A stretch of 64,000 bases of DNA from Pseudomonadota bacterium (GTDB lineage: Bacteria; Pseudomonadota; Gammaproteobacteria; Steroidobacterales; Steroidobacteraceae): assembly GCA_016713725.1 (NCBI GenBank), contig JADJOO010000008.1, forward strand, positions 62,001-126,000, read 5' to 3'. Below the pieces are notes generated by a model. That model saw only the letters and a list, made by a program, of their open reading frames with translations. It did no database searches and was not told the origin of the DNA. The translations under genes and the position numbers were made by a program. Of the stretch, positions 53,740 to 62,394 are shown piece after piece; position 1 is the stretch's first letter, and the number at the start of each line of letters is the position of its first letter.

Positions 53740-54915
53740 GTGAACGACCGTACGCCAATACCCCGCGATCCCGCCAACGACTACACGGCGGAGATGGCGC
53801 AGCAGCGGCGCGAGTTCGTGACCGGCCGGACTGGAACGTCGTTGCAGCACGTCGGTTCGTATACCGTCGACCCGGCGCAGCTTGCGGGCAACATCGAGAA
53901 CTATCTCGGCGTGGCGCAGGTGCCGATCGGCCTGGCTGGCCCGTTGCGGATCAACGGCGAACACGCGCTGGGAGACTTCTACATACCGCTTGCCACCACC
54001 GAAGGCACGCTCGTCGCGAGTTACAACCGCGGCATGCGCTTGCTCAGCGCAAGCGGCGGGGTGACGGTCACGGTGGTCAAGCGCTCCATGCAGCGTGCGC
54101 CCGTCTTCGAGTTCGCCAACGCGCGTGAAGCGCGCGATTTCGGGCAGTGGCTCGTCGAGAATTGCGATGCCATTCGCGCGGCTGCCGAAGCCACGACGCG
54201 GATCGGCAAGCTCACCGACGTCGAGCAGTACGCCGTTGGCAACCTGCTGTACGCGCGTTTCAACTACATGACGGGCGACGCGGCCGGCCAGAACATGACG
54301 GGCAAGGCGACGCTGGCGGCGTGCGAATGGATCAAGGCCCAGCACCCGCTGCACCCGGGCTACCTTCTCTCGGGCTCGATCGATACCGACAAGAAGCATT
54401 CAGCCATCAATACGCTGCGCACGCGTGGTCGGCGGGTGATCGCGGAAGCGACGATCCGCAACGAGACCCTGCAGCGAATGATGCGTGTCGACGCGAGGAC
54501 GCTGTTCCGCTCGCGACAAGTCAGCCAGGCGGGCTCATTCATGGCGGGCTCGGCGTACAATGGTCCGCACGCGGCCAACGGCATCGCGGCAATGTTCATT
54601 GCGACCGGCCAGGACGTGGCCAATGTCGCAGAGTCGCATGCCGGCATCACTTACGCGCAGCTGCTCGAGAACGGCGACTATTACTGGTCGGTCACGCTGC
54701 CGTCCCTGATCGTCGCGAGCTATGGCGGAGGCACGGGCCTCGGTACGCAGCGCGAATGCCTTGAGATGCTCGGCTGTTACGGCGACGGCAAGGCCGACCG
54801 GCTGGCCGAAATCGTTGCAGCCGTCGTGCTGGCGGGGGACATCTCGCTGGGATCGGCCGTGCTGGCCGGCGACTGGGTGAGCAGCCACGACAAGCTGGGC
54901 CGTAACCGGCCCTGA
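53740..54915 (+). CDS. Hydroxymethylglutaryl-CoA reductase
   Basis: A 391-residue enzyme that reduces HMG-CoA to mevalonate. Motifs: VGLAGPLRINGEHA-like VPIGLAGPLRINGEHALGDF, the catalytic Glu in TTEGTLVASYNRG, GDAAGQNMTGKATLA, the Lys in DTDKKHSAINTL, and the general-acid His in SSHDKLGRNRP at the C-terminus. Motif spacing resembles the NADPH class I enzymes rather than the class II (NADH) form. No other mevalonate gene is in the window, so its pathway partners are unknown. GTG 53740 follows GGAGGGACC. A lone HMG-CoA reductase is unusual in a gammaproteobacterium, which more often uses the MEP route. Confidence 0.93.
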   Translation: MNDRTPIPRDPANDYTAEMAQQRREFVTGRTGTSLQHVGSYTVDPAQLAGNIENYLGVAQVPIGLAGPLRINGEHALGDFYIPLATTEGTLVASYNRGMRLLSASGGVTVTVVKRSMQRAPVFEFANAREARDFGQWLVENCDAIRAAAEATTRIGKLTDVEQYAVGNLLYARFNYMTGDAAGQNMTGKATLAACEWIKAQHPLHPGYLLSGSIDTDKKHSAINTLRTRGRRVIAEATIRNETLQRMMRVDARTLFRSRQVSQAGSFMAGSAYNGPHAANGIAAMFIATGQDVANVAESHAGITYAQLLENGDYYWSVTLPSLIVASYGGGTGLGTQRECLEMLGCYGDGKADRLAEIVAAVVLAGDISLGSAVLAGDWVSSHDKLGRNRP

Positions 54916-54996
54916 ATCGATATCAACGTGCCGACCGTACCGCACGTCACGGCGGTCCATCCGGCACGACTCAGCAACGGACACAAGGAGCCTGCA

Positions 54997-55575
54997 GTGC
55001 ATTCATCCATCAAATTGATCCTCGCGAGCCTCATCGCCCTGCCAGTCATTGCCGCGGCCGACGGCCTCGCTGCCGTTGCCGACCTTAAGGGCTGCACGAA
55101 CGCCGCGATCACGGGCACAGCCAGGCTCGAGGAACAGGTGACGCTCGAGGGAGTGAAGGAAGTGACGGTCGACCTCAAGGTGCAAGGCCTGCCCGACGGC
55201 AAGCACGCCGTGCACGTCCACGAAGTCGGTGTCTGCGAGCCGTGCTCCGCGGCCGGTGGGCACCACGACCCGGGTCCCGCGGGACAGTCACGGCCCGATT
55301 CAGCGATGGACACGGTCCCGGCGACGGACGTCAATCACCCGTTTCACATGGGTGACCTGATCAATCTCGACGTCAAGAATGGCACCGGCTCGCTGCGACA
55401 CACGACCAACCGCGTCACGCTGGCGCCCGGTCGCTTGAGCATTTTCGATGCGGACGGCAGCGCGATCATCGTCCACACGCAGGCCGACACGTATTGCGAC
55501 GAGGAATCGGACCTCAAGAAGGGCTGCGCAGGCGGCGCGCGCGAAGCGTGCGGCGTCATCCGGCTGGTCAAATGA
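54997..55575 (+). CDS. sodC: Copper/zinc superoxide dismutase
   Basis: A 192-residue periplasmic enzyme. The start is GTG 54997 with AAGGAG six bases upstream, giving a signal peptide (LILASLIALPVIAAADGL). Metal ligands: HAVHVHEVGVC (two His), AGGHHDPG, FHMGDL and IIVHTQADTY. The Cys of VGVC and of EACGVIRLV are placed to form the stabilising disulfide. An extra Cys-rich insert (CEPCSAAGG) and a KKGCAGG near the end are slightly unusual. It detoxifies superoxide outside the cytoplasm, complementing SodB. Confidence 0.92.
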   Translation: MHSSIKLILASLIALPVIAAADGLAAVADLKGCTNAAITGTARLEEQVTLEGVKEVTVDLKVQGLPDGKHAVHVHEVGVCEPCSAAGGHHDPGPAGQSRPDSAMDTVPATDVNHPFHMGDLINLDVKNGTGSLRHTTNRVTLAPGRLSIFDADGSAIIVHTQADTYCDEESDLKKGCAGGAREACGVIRLVK

Positions 55576-55588
55576 GCGGGGCAGGGCG

Positions 55589-56278
55589 ATGCTGACCGTT
55601 CACCACCTCGAAACCTCACGCTCGCAACGTATCCTCTGGCTGCTCGAGGAACTCGGCACTCCATACGAGTTGAAAGTGTACCAGCGCGACAAGGTCACGC
55701 GGCTGGCGCCGCCGGAACTCAAGGCAATTCATCCGCTCGGCAAGTCACCGGTGGTCACCGACGACGGCACCGTGATCGCGGAATCCGCTGTCATCATCGA
55801 GTACATCGTCGAAAAGTACGGGGACCTCGGCGAGGGCGAACTTGCGCACCTTGCACCCGCTGCGGGCACCCCTGCGTACTGGCAGGCTAAGTACTGGATG
55901 CATTACGCCGAAGGCTCACTCATGAACTGGCTGGTGATGAAGCTGGTGTTCAGCGCCATTCCCAAGCGCCCGATGCCCTTCTTCGTGAAGCCGATCGCGC
56001 GCAGCCTCTGCGACAAGGTGCAGTCGACGCTGATTGATCCGAACCTGCAGAACTCGCTCGATTTCATCGAGAACCATCTCGCGACGAACACGTGGTTCGC
56101 GGGCAACGACCTCAGCATGGCGGACTTCCAGATGAGCTTCGGGATCGAAGCCCTGCTGGCGCGCTCGACCGCCGGCGGCAAGTACCCGCACATCGCTGCG
56201 TACCACAGGCGCATGCGTGCGAGACCGGCCTATCAACGCGCGGAAGCCAAGGGCGGCCCGACGTTGATGACGAATTGA
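55589..56278 (+). CDS. Glutathione S-transferase
   Basis: A 229-residue cytosolic GST. The N-terminal thioredoxin-like domain has HHLETSRSQRILWLLEELGT (a Ser/Arg active-site start), AIHPLGKSPVVTDDGTVI and the Glu-Ser pair of VIAESAVIIEYIVEKY that binds glutathione. The C-terminal helical domain ends GGKYPHIAAYHRRMRARPAY. It conjugates glutathione to electrophiles. It begins 13 bases after sodC, which may indicate a joint oxidative-stress unit. Confidence 0.92.
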   Translation: MLTVHHLETSRSQRILWLLEELGTPYELKVYQRDKVTRLAPPELKAIHPLGKSPVVTDDGTVIAESAVIIEYIVEKYGDLGEGELAHLAPAAGTPAYWQAKYWMHYAEGSLMNWLVMKLVFSAIPKRPMPFFVKPIARSLCDKVQSTLIDPNLQNSLDFIENHLATNTWFAGNDLSMADFQMSFGIEALLARSTAGGKYPHIAAYHRRMRARPAYQRAEAKGGPTLMTN

Positions 56279-56300
56279 GTGGCAATCGGGGCCTGATCCA

Positions 56301-56573
56301 TTGAACGAATTCTGGGACGATCCGCGGGAGCGACCTGAGCCGGTGACCGTGCCCTACACGGAGTTGTCCGCCGATGCGCTGCAAGGCGTGATCGACAGCT
56401 TCATCCTGCGGGAAGGTACCGACTACGGAGATCGCACGTTCTCGCACGAGCAGAAAGTTGCGCAGGTGCTGCGGCAACTCGAGCGCGGCGAGGCGCGGAT
56501 CCTGTTCGATCCGCTCGACTCGAGCGTGACGATCGTCCTGGTGCAGCCCTTTCGCAGGCGCGTGCAGGAATGA
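56301..56573 (+). CDS. yheU: YheU-family (UPF0270) protein
   Basis: A 90-residue protein starting at TTG 56301. VPYTELSADALQGVIDSFIL and REGTDYGDRTFSHEQKVAQV are the family core (compare 'LREGTDYG...EQKV'), then LERGEARILFDPLDSSVTIV. The function is unknown. About 18 extra residues precede the usual family start. Confidence 0.85.
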   Translation: MNEFWDDPRERPEPVTVPYTELSADALQGVIDSFILREGTDYGDRTFSHEQKVAQVLRQLERGEARILFDPLDSSVTIVLVQPFRRRVQE

Positions 56574-56667
56574 ACATCGTCAGGGAGTCAGGATTTCGCC
56601 TCACTTCGTCGCGACCGCCGAACGACTCGTCGCTATTCGCTGGAATCACAAACCGTGGAGACCTAGC

Positions 56668-57120
56668 ATGATCACCGTTGGAATCGCGCCAGCCTGGCGC
56701 TTCAAGGAGGAAACGGATCATGGAAGTCGCAGGTTACGTAATGTTGAGCGCGCTCGTGTTGTACATGGTGCAGCAGATCGCCGACCTGGCCGCCTGAAGG
56801 AGGCTGCCCTCGCGCTGGCGTTGATCGTCCTGATCGCGCCAGCCGCATTCGCCCAGACCTATACGGTCGAGATCCGCCCGACGCTGAACGATCTCGACGT
56901 CGGGATCGAGCAGGTCGCGAAGTCGAGCATGCTCGTGCTCCGGCTGACCAACAACACTGACCAGAGAGTTCGTTGCCGGCTGCGTTACGACGCCCCGCCG
57001 CAGACGACTTTCAGGTCCAGCCTCAACGTCGATCCCGGCAGGACGGCGCAGAGCGTGTTCCGCGCGCAACGCAAGTGGTTCGCCGTGGTCGTCGAAGTCA
57101 ACTGCGAAGCGAGGCCGTGA
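56668..57120 (+). CDS. Small secreted protein, start unresolved
   Basis: The protein part starting near 56794 has a clear signal peptide (EAALALALIVLIAPAAFAQ) and a mature domain of about 85 residues (TYTVEIRPTLNDLDVGIEQV, LVLRLTNNTDQRVRCRLRYD) that looks like a small beta-sandwich. The first ATG in frame is 56668, but this would put about 40 unrelated residues before the signal peptide. A strong AAGGAGG lies at 56797-56803, with no normal start codon at the right distance after it, so a start codon may have been lost or mis-sequenced. The stop overlaps the RDD gene by 3 bases. Confidence 0.6.
   Translation: MITVGIAPAWRFKEETDHGSRRLRNVERARVVHGAADRRPGRLKEAALALALIVLIAPAAFAQTYTVEIRPTLNDLDVGIEQVAKSSMLVLRLTNNTDQRVRCRLRYDAPPQTTFRSSLNVDPGRTAQSVFRAQRKWFAVVVEVNCEARP
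56720..56797 (+). CDS. Possible 25-residue membrane micropeptide
   Basis: The frame MEVAGYVMLSALVLYMVQQI plus five residues starts at ATG 56720, seven bases after AAGGAGGAAA, a strong ribosome site. Almost the whole peptide is one hydrophobic helix. It ends three bases before another AAGGAGG. Nothing else in the sequence proves translation. It may be a real small membrane protein or an upstream reading frame controlling the next gene. Confidence 0.4.
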   Translation: MEVAGYVMLSALVLYMVQQIADLAA

Positions 57121-57617
57121 TGGCCACGAACCCGCCCACCGCACCGGATGCCGGTGAACTCGAGTACGTCGGTTTCTGGGCGCGCGTCGGCGCGGCCATG
57201 ATCGACACGTTGCTGCTGCTGGTCATCTGCGCGCCACTGGTCACCCTTGTCTACGGTCGCACCTACTGGACCTCGGAGGCATTCCTGCAGGGACCCGCCG
57301 ATTTCCTGATCAACTGGTTGTTGCCGGCAATTGCAGTCGTTGTCTTCTGGGTTTACCGACAAGCCACCCCGGGCAAGATCGCGATCGCTGCACGGATCGT
57401 CGATGCCGGGACCGGTGGCAGGGCCAGCACCCGGCAACTCGTCATTCGGTACCTCGGGTACTACGTTTCGATGCTGCCGCTGATGGCGGGCATCGTCTGG
57501 GTTGCGTTCGACCCGCGTAAGCAAGGCTGGCATGACAAGCTCGCTGGGACTGTCGTCGTGCGACCGCGGCAACGTGGTCCTGCCCGTGTCGATTTTCCGA
57601 AGCAAGGCACACCATGA
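57120..57617 (+). CDS. RDD-family membrane protein
   Basis: A 165-residue protein with three membrane helices. YVGFWARVGAAMIDTLLLLV has the Arg-Asp pattern (R...D) of the RDD domain, ATPGKIAIAARIVDAGTGGR is the conserved loop, and DPRKQGWHDKLAGTVVVR is the typical end. RDD proteins may carry ions or small solutes. The ATG overlaps the previous stop (TGATG), and the next gene overlaps its end, so three small envelope genes form one unit. Confidence 0.9.
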   Translation: MATNPPTAPDAGELEYVGFWARVGAAMIDTLLLLVICAPLVTLVYGRTYWTSEAFLQGPADFLINWLLPAIAVVVFWVYRQATPGKIAIAARIVDAGTGGRASTRQLVIRYLGYYVSMLPLMAGIVWVAFDPRKQGWHDKLAGTVVVRPRQRGPARVDFPKQGTP

Positions 57618-58121
57618 GCCGGGCGATCCTGCTGCAGGTCCTTGCAGCCATGCCGTTGCTCCTGACAACCGCTGCGGTGGTTCACGCGCAACAGCCGGCG
57701 GCTGCTCCCGCGGCGGACGCACGTGTCGAGACCGCGCTCAAGGGCGCGCAGCTCGGCTTCCTGATCGATGAAGGCGACTACCGGCTCGACTACAAGGTGG
57801 ACGAAACCCGCAGCCAGCGCGTGTGGGTAGCCTCCGGAACGACGTCGTTACCGCCGCTTGAAGTGCGCGACGTGTGGTCCGTGGCCGCGCGTGGCAAAGG
57901 GCGCCGTGCCCGCCGACCTGGCGGTTCACCTGTTGCAGGAGAACGTCCGCATGGTCCTCGGCGCCTGGCAGGTCAATCAGGGCAAGGATGAATACCTCGT
58001 CGTCTTCTCGGCACAGGTGGATGCGGATGCCGACGCAGCGGCGCTGCGAGAAGTGATCGAAGTCGTGATGTACAGCGCCGACCGGATCGAGAAGGAACTC
58101 TCTGGTACCGACGCTTTCTGA
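57614..58121 (+). CDS. Secreted protein of unknown function (frame break near 57885)
   Basis: A protein of about 168 residues with a signal peptide (LLQVLAAMPLLLTTAAVVHA). The first part (KGAQLGFLIDEGDYRLDYKV, TRSQRVWVASGTTSLPPLEV) and the second part (AKGAVPADLAVHLLQENVRM, LGAWQVNQGKDEYLVVFSAQ) lie in different frames joined near 57885. The alternating pattern resembles small periplasmic proteins of the type III chaperone-like or YbjN fold: a bacterial sensory adaptor pattern with 'GDYRLDY' and 'YLVVFSAQ'. This is an impression, not a firm match. Confidence 0.65.
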
Positions 58122-58237
58122 AGCGCCCGCCCAGCATCTGGACAGAGTCTCGACAAGGGAGTACACCGCACCCATAGCGTGCCGTCGACCGCGCGCATGT
58201 CGCGCACGGCAGGGACGGCCGACGGAGGGGGAAAGCC

Positions 58238-59929
58238 ATGAACCGAATGCTGGTGGTGGCCGGAATCCTGTCGGCGGTGATCGCCGGAGCCTGGGTGGGT
58301 ACGCACAGCGCACGGGTCAGCGCGGCGTCACAGCCCGCACCGCTCGAGGCGCCCGTTGGCGCGGCGCTGTTGCCAGGACTGGGCACATACGACTTCAAGA
58401 TCACGACACGCAACCCCGAAGCGCAGCGCTGGTTCAACCAGGGACTGATGCTGACTTTCGGCTTCAACCACGACGCCGCCGAGCGTTCGTACCTCAAAGC
58501 GGCGCAACTCGACCCCGACTGTGCGATGTGCTGGTGGGGCGCGGCGCTGGTACTGGGGCCGCACGTCAACGCCCAGATGGACCCGGCCGATAATCCAAAG
58601 GCGTGGCAGAGCCTGCAGCGAGCCGTTGCACTCGCCCCCAAGGTCACAGAACGGGAACGCGCCTACATCCGCGCGCTCGAATCGCGGTATGCCGAAAATC
58701 CTCCAGAAGACCGGCGCCCGCTGGACGAAGCTTACGCGAAGGCAACCGGTGCACTTGTCGCACGGCGTCCTGGCGACCTGGATGCCATGGTCTTCCACGC
58801 CGAAGCCCTGATGGACCTGCAGCCCTGGGATTACTACGACGAAAAGCTGGCGCCAAAGGGCAACACGGCCGAAGTCGTGTCGGTGCTGGAGTCGGTCATG
58901 AAGAAGAACCCGAATCACGCGGGAGCACTGCACCTCTACGTGCATGCGGTCGAGGCTTCCGCGGATCCGCAGCGAGGCGTCGTGGCTGCTGATCGGCTGC
59001 GCACGCTGATTCCGGGCTCGGGCCATCTCGTGCACATGCCCGCGCACATCTACGCTCGCGTGGGGCGCTGGCACGATGCCGTTGTCGCGAACCAGACAGC
59101 CATAGCGGCCGACAACGACTACCTGGCCACCTGTGGACCGAACGCCAAGGGTGTGTATCCACTCGGCTATGTGCCACACAATCCACACTTCCTGTGGTTC
59201 GCGGCCAGCATGGAGGGTTCGAGCAAGGTCGCGCAGGATGCCGCACGCCAGACGGCGCAACGGGTCAACCTGCCGGATCTGATGCGACAACCGGGTTTCG
59301 CGGGTCTGCAGCACTACTGGATGACGCCCTGGTTCGACAACGTGCGCTTCGGGCGTTGGGACGAGATCCGGGCCGCACCGAATCCTGCGCCGGACCTGCC
59401 TTACGTCACGGCGATCTGGAACTACGCACAGGCGATGGCGGCGATCCGGCAGGGCCGGATGGACGATGCAAAGACCCATTACGCCGCACTGTCGAAGCTG
59501 GCGGCCGATCCGATCATGCCGACCCTGATGGTGTGGGATCGCTATCCGCTGGCGCATGCAGCACAGATCGCCGAACGCACGGTAAGTGCCGAACTGGCGC
59601 TGGCACGCGGCGACCAGGCCACCGCCATTGCTGCGCTGACAGAAGCGATCACGATCGAAGACCGCATTCCCTACGACGAGCCACCGGGCTGGCATTCGCC
59701 GGTCCGCCAGTCGCTCGGCGCCATGTTGCTGGCGGCTGGCCGGCCCGGCGATGCCGAGAGAGTCTATCGCGAGGAACTGCAGCGCAATCCGCAGAACGGC
59801 TGGTCACTGAAGGGACTGGCACTTGCTCTCCGGCAGCAGCAGAAGACCGAGGCCGCAGTGGCTGTCGAGAAGCAGTTGCAGGCTGCCTGGCAGCATGCGG
59901 ACGTGCAACTGGTGGCCTCCCGATTCTGA
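58238..59929 (+). CDS. Secreted tetratricopeptide-repeat protein
   Basis: A 563-residue protein with a signal peptide (VAGILSAVIAGAWVGTHSA). TPR-like repeats are seen early (AQRWFNQGLMLTFGFNHDAA, ERSYLKAAQLDPDCAMCWWG) and late (AALTEAITIEDRIPYDEPPG, AERVYREELQRNPQNGWSLK). FNQGLMLTFGFNHDAA and HMPAHIYARVGRWHDAVVAN are typical of a TPR family found near oxidative metabolism genes. Two conserved Cys (DCAMC) may form a redox or disulfide pair. The role is unknown. GGAGGGGGAAA precedes ATG 58238. Confidence 0.82.
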   Translation: MNRMLVVAGILSAVIAGAWVGTHSARVSAASQPAPLEAPVGAALLPGLGTYDFKITTRNPEAQRWFNQGLMLTFGFNHDAAERSYLKAAQLDPDCAMCWWGAALVLGPHVNAQMDPADNPKAWQSLQRAVALAPKVTERERAYIRALESRYAENPPEDRRPLDEAYAKATGALVARRPGDLDAMVFHAEALMDLQPWDYYDEKLAPKGNTAEVVSVLESVMKKNPNHAGALHLYVHAVEASADPQRGVVAADRLRTLIPGSGHLVHMPAHIYARVGRWHDAVVANQTAIAADNDYLATCGPNAKGVYPLGYVPHNPHFLWFAASMEGSSKVAQDAARQTAQRVNLPDLMRQPGFAGLQHYWMTPWFDNVRFGRWDEIRAAPNPAPDLPYVTAIWNYAQAMAAIRQGRMDDAKTHYAALSKLAADPIMPTLMVWDRYPLAHAAQIAERTVSAELALARGDQATAIAALTEAITIEDRIPYDEPPGWHSPVRQSLGAMLLAAGRPGDAERVYREELQRNPQNGWSLKGLALALRQQQKTEAAVAVEKQLQAAWQHADVQLVASRF

Positions 59930-59956
59930 GCAACCCGCCGGCTTGTTGCCTCGGGA

Positions 59957-60899
59957 CTAATCGGACCGCTCGCTGACGTCGATCAGGCGCCAGCGAGTGC
60001 CCGTCGTTACGGAAGCGTCCCAGGCGACAGCTCGATTGCGTCCAGCGGTCTTGGCGAGAAGCAGGGGCCTGGTCGGCGCGACCGATCGATTCGCTCACGT
60101 CCTCGTCCGGATCGAGCAGAGCCAGACCGAAGGATGCCGTCACCTGCATCGCCGATCCATCCGAACCGGCAATCAGCAGTTTGCCGGTAAGGCCGCGTCG
60201 CACGCGCGAGATCACCTCATGAGCAGTCGCCAGGTCAGTGCCTGCAAGGGCAACCAGGAATTCGTCACCACCGTAGCGAAACACCTTGTCCTGTGTCCGC
60301 AGGTGCAGGTCGAGGTGGCGGACGACGCCCGCTAGCACGGCATCTCCCACCGGATGCCCATGCTGGTCATTGATCCGCTTCAGGTGGTCGACGTCCATGA
60401 AGACGATGCTGCAGGGCAGTCCCCCGTACCGCGTCATCAGTTGCAGTTCATGCAGAGCCGGCAGCATCTCGATGCGTCCGTAGGCACCCGTGAGCGCGTC
60501 ACGGTTGCCGATGGCTGCGTCGATGGTGTAGCGCAGCGAATCAACGTACAGCCGCAGGCGCGCGCTGGTCGCGACGAGTTCCTCGAAATCGAGGCGATCG
60601 ATAGGAGAACCGGCCCGAGCCGAACGCAGCAGTTTCGCCGCAACCTGGTGCAGACGCTGGTGCTCCTTGCCCATCGTGGCAAAGGCCTGCTCCTTGCGAA
60701 ATCCGTTCGGCGCATGGCCATAGAACCAGTCCCCGAACGGGCACGTACGATGTGCCGAGGGAGCGAGATCATGCGGGTCTATCGGGTGCTCGCAGAATAT
60801 GCAGCGCAACAGGTGCTCGTGCCAGCGCGCGTGCTCGTCGGTGACTTCCCGCAGCCGCTCAGCCGCAAGGTGCAATGTGGACGGATCCATCCTTTCCAT
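59957..60899 (-). CDS. Diguanylate cyclase with N-terminal zinc-binding (CZB) domain (frame break at 60064-60067)
   Basis: A protein of about 314 residues. The N-terminal 130 residues match the CZB zinc-binding domain: HARWHEHLLRCIFCEH, CPFGDWFYG (C-x-F-G-x-W) and MGKEHQRLHQVAAKLL (H-x3-H), as in E. coli DgcZ. The GGDEF domain has DALTGAYGRIEMLPALHELQ, FMDVDHLKRINDQHGHPVGD, the active RYGGDEFLVAL and the inhibitory site RTQD five residues before it. So zinc probably controls c-di-GMP synthesis. The frame breaks in a run of four G near 60064; with three the end reads DQALLLAKTAGRNRAVAWD and stops at 59957. Confidence 0.87.
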
Positions 60900-61046
60900 G
60901 GGTGTGCTCCGTGAGTCGTCCCGGAACGACACCCGCAGCGTGTGATAATGAGAACAAGCGCACAACCCGACCTGCCGAATCTGTGCGCTGGTTCTCGTCG
61001 CGGGACCAAAATGAACTGCGCGACGAGCAAGCAGAAGGAGTGAGTC

Positions 61047-61451
61047 ATGGCCGCTGTCAAGAAACGCAAGCAAGCCGCGTTGCCGCAGGTTGCTGTTGTC
61101 GACGAAGACCCGCCGCTGACCCCGACGCAACGTCGTGCGCTGGCCCGGCACGTGAAGGACATGGAGGACCGGACTCGCTACCTGCTGGTCAGCGCGACGC
61201 TGCCGGGATCTCGCTCTACTACGGTCCAGGACGATTCGTGGTCCTTCGACGACCCGACGACAGCCACTCTCTTCAAGCGTCGCGCGTCGGCCCAGGCTAT
61301 CCAGGCCTTGCTGCGCCCGGGCGTTTTCGTGGTGCCGTGCAAGGTCGATGACCGCGGGCGACTGGTGCTGACTTCCATCGCCGGTCGGAAGGTGGGCAAG
61401 GTTCGGCTTGCCGTGCAGCCGTCATGGAAGAGGAGGGCAGCTCGTCGCTAA
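61047..61451 (+). CDS. Hypothetical cytoplasmic protein
   Basis: A 134-residue basic protein of unknown family. It has a Lys/Arg-rich N-terminus (VKKRKQAALPQ), a helical part (LTPTQRRALARHVKDMEDRT), a compact part (QDDSWSFDDPTTATLFKRRA) and a basic tail (KRRAARR), so it may bind nucleic acid. AAGGAGTGAGTC precedes ATG 61047. It is convergent with the RIO kinase gene, overlapping its stop by 4 bases. Confidence 0.6.
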   Translation: MAAVKKRKQAALPQVAVVDEDPPLTPTQRRALARHVKDMEDRTRYLLVSATLPGSRSTTVQDDSWSFDDPTTATLFKRRASAQAIQALLRPGVFVVPCKVDDRGRLVLTSIAGRKVGKVRLAVQPSWKRRAARR

Positions 61452-62308
61452 AACCCCTCGAGCGGCTGGTTGACCAGGCGCAACCGACGCTGGATTTCCT
61501 CTTCTCGAGCGTCGTCGATGACGAGCATGACATCGTCCGGATCGACCACGGTTTCATCGGCCGCGAAGGCACCGGTAAGTTCGGTCTCCGGACGCAGGTC
61601 GCCTTGCTGGTACAAGGCCCACATTTCCCTGGCGAACTCGGTGCCGAGCAGTTCGGGAGCGAAGCGGCCCAGCGTTGTCCGCAGGTTGTTGACGTCACGC
61701 TCGAGCATCGCCAGCGCGGCGTTGTTGCCCGCTGCATTGACGACCTGCGGCAGGTCGATGATCACGGGGCCGTCGGGCGCGACCAGCACGTTGAATTCGG
61801 AAAGATCGCCGTGGATGAGCCCGACGCACAGCATTCGTACGACCTGCCGCATCAGGAACCGGTGGTAATCACGGGCTGTTTCGGCTGAAAGCTCCACCTC
61901 GCCGAGGCGGGGTGCCGGATTCCCGTCCGCATCCGCGACGAGTTCCATGAGCAGGACGCCATCGAAATAGCCGTATGGACGTGGCACGCGCACGCCAGCG
62001 GCAATCAGCTGATACAGCGCGTCCACCTCGGCGTTTTTCCAGGCGGCTTCCTGTTCCGCACGACCGAACGACGTGCTCTTGCTCATCGCGCGTGCCTGGC
62101 GGCTGCCACGCACTTTGCGGCCTTCCTGGTACTGGGCGCGCTTCTGGAAGCTGCGCTGCGCCATGTTGCGGTAGACCTTGGCGCAGCGTGTCTCCGTGCG
62201 CGAGCGCACGAGGTACACCGTTGCTTCCTTGCCGCTTTTGAGCGAACGGATGACTTCGTCGATCACGCCGTCGTCGATGAGAGGCTGCAGTTCGGTGGGG
62301 GTTTTCAT
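61448..62308 (-). CDS. RIO-type serine protein kinase
   Basis: A 286-residue atypical kinase. The ATP lobe has SGKEATVYLVRS with the Lys of CAKVYRNM, and the catalytic lobe has VGLIHGDLSEFNVLVAPDGP (HGDLSEFN) and VIIDLPQVV (metal Asp). This matches bacterial RIO1-like kinases such as the PA4780 type, with the insert QEGRKVRGSRQARAMSKSTS between lobes. It likely phosphorylates serine; targets are unknown. ATG 62308 gives a normal N-terminus (MKTPTELQPLIDDGVIDEVI). Confidence 0.9.
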   Translation of the reverse strand: MKTPTELQPLIDDGVIDEVIRSLKSGKEATVYLVRSRTETRCAKVYRNMAQRSFQKRAQYQEGRKVRGSRQARAMSKSTSFGRAEQEAAWKNAEVDALYQLIAAGVRVPRPYGYFDGVLLMELVADADGNPAPRLGEVELSAETARDYHRFLMRQVVRMLCVGLIHGDLSEFNVLVAPDGPVIIDLPQVVNAAGNNAALAMLERDVNNLRTTLGRFAPELLGTEFAREMWALYQQGDLRPETELTGAFAADETVVDPDDVMLVIDDAREEEIQRRLRLVNQPLEGF

Positions 62309-62394
62309 TGGCGCGGCGATCATACCGAGGGGACCGATCGGCGTGTCGGCGAATTGCCGGGGAGCGGCAGTGAAGACTGAGCAGCCGCCAGGAC

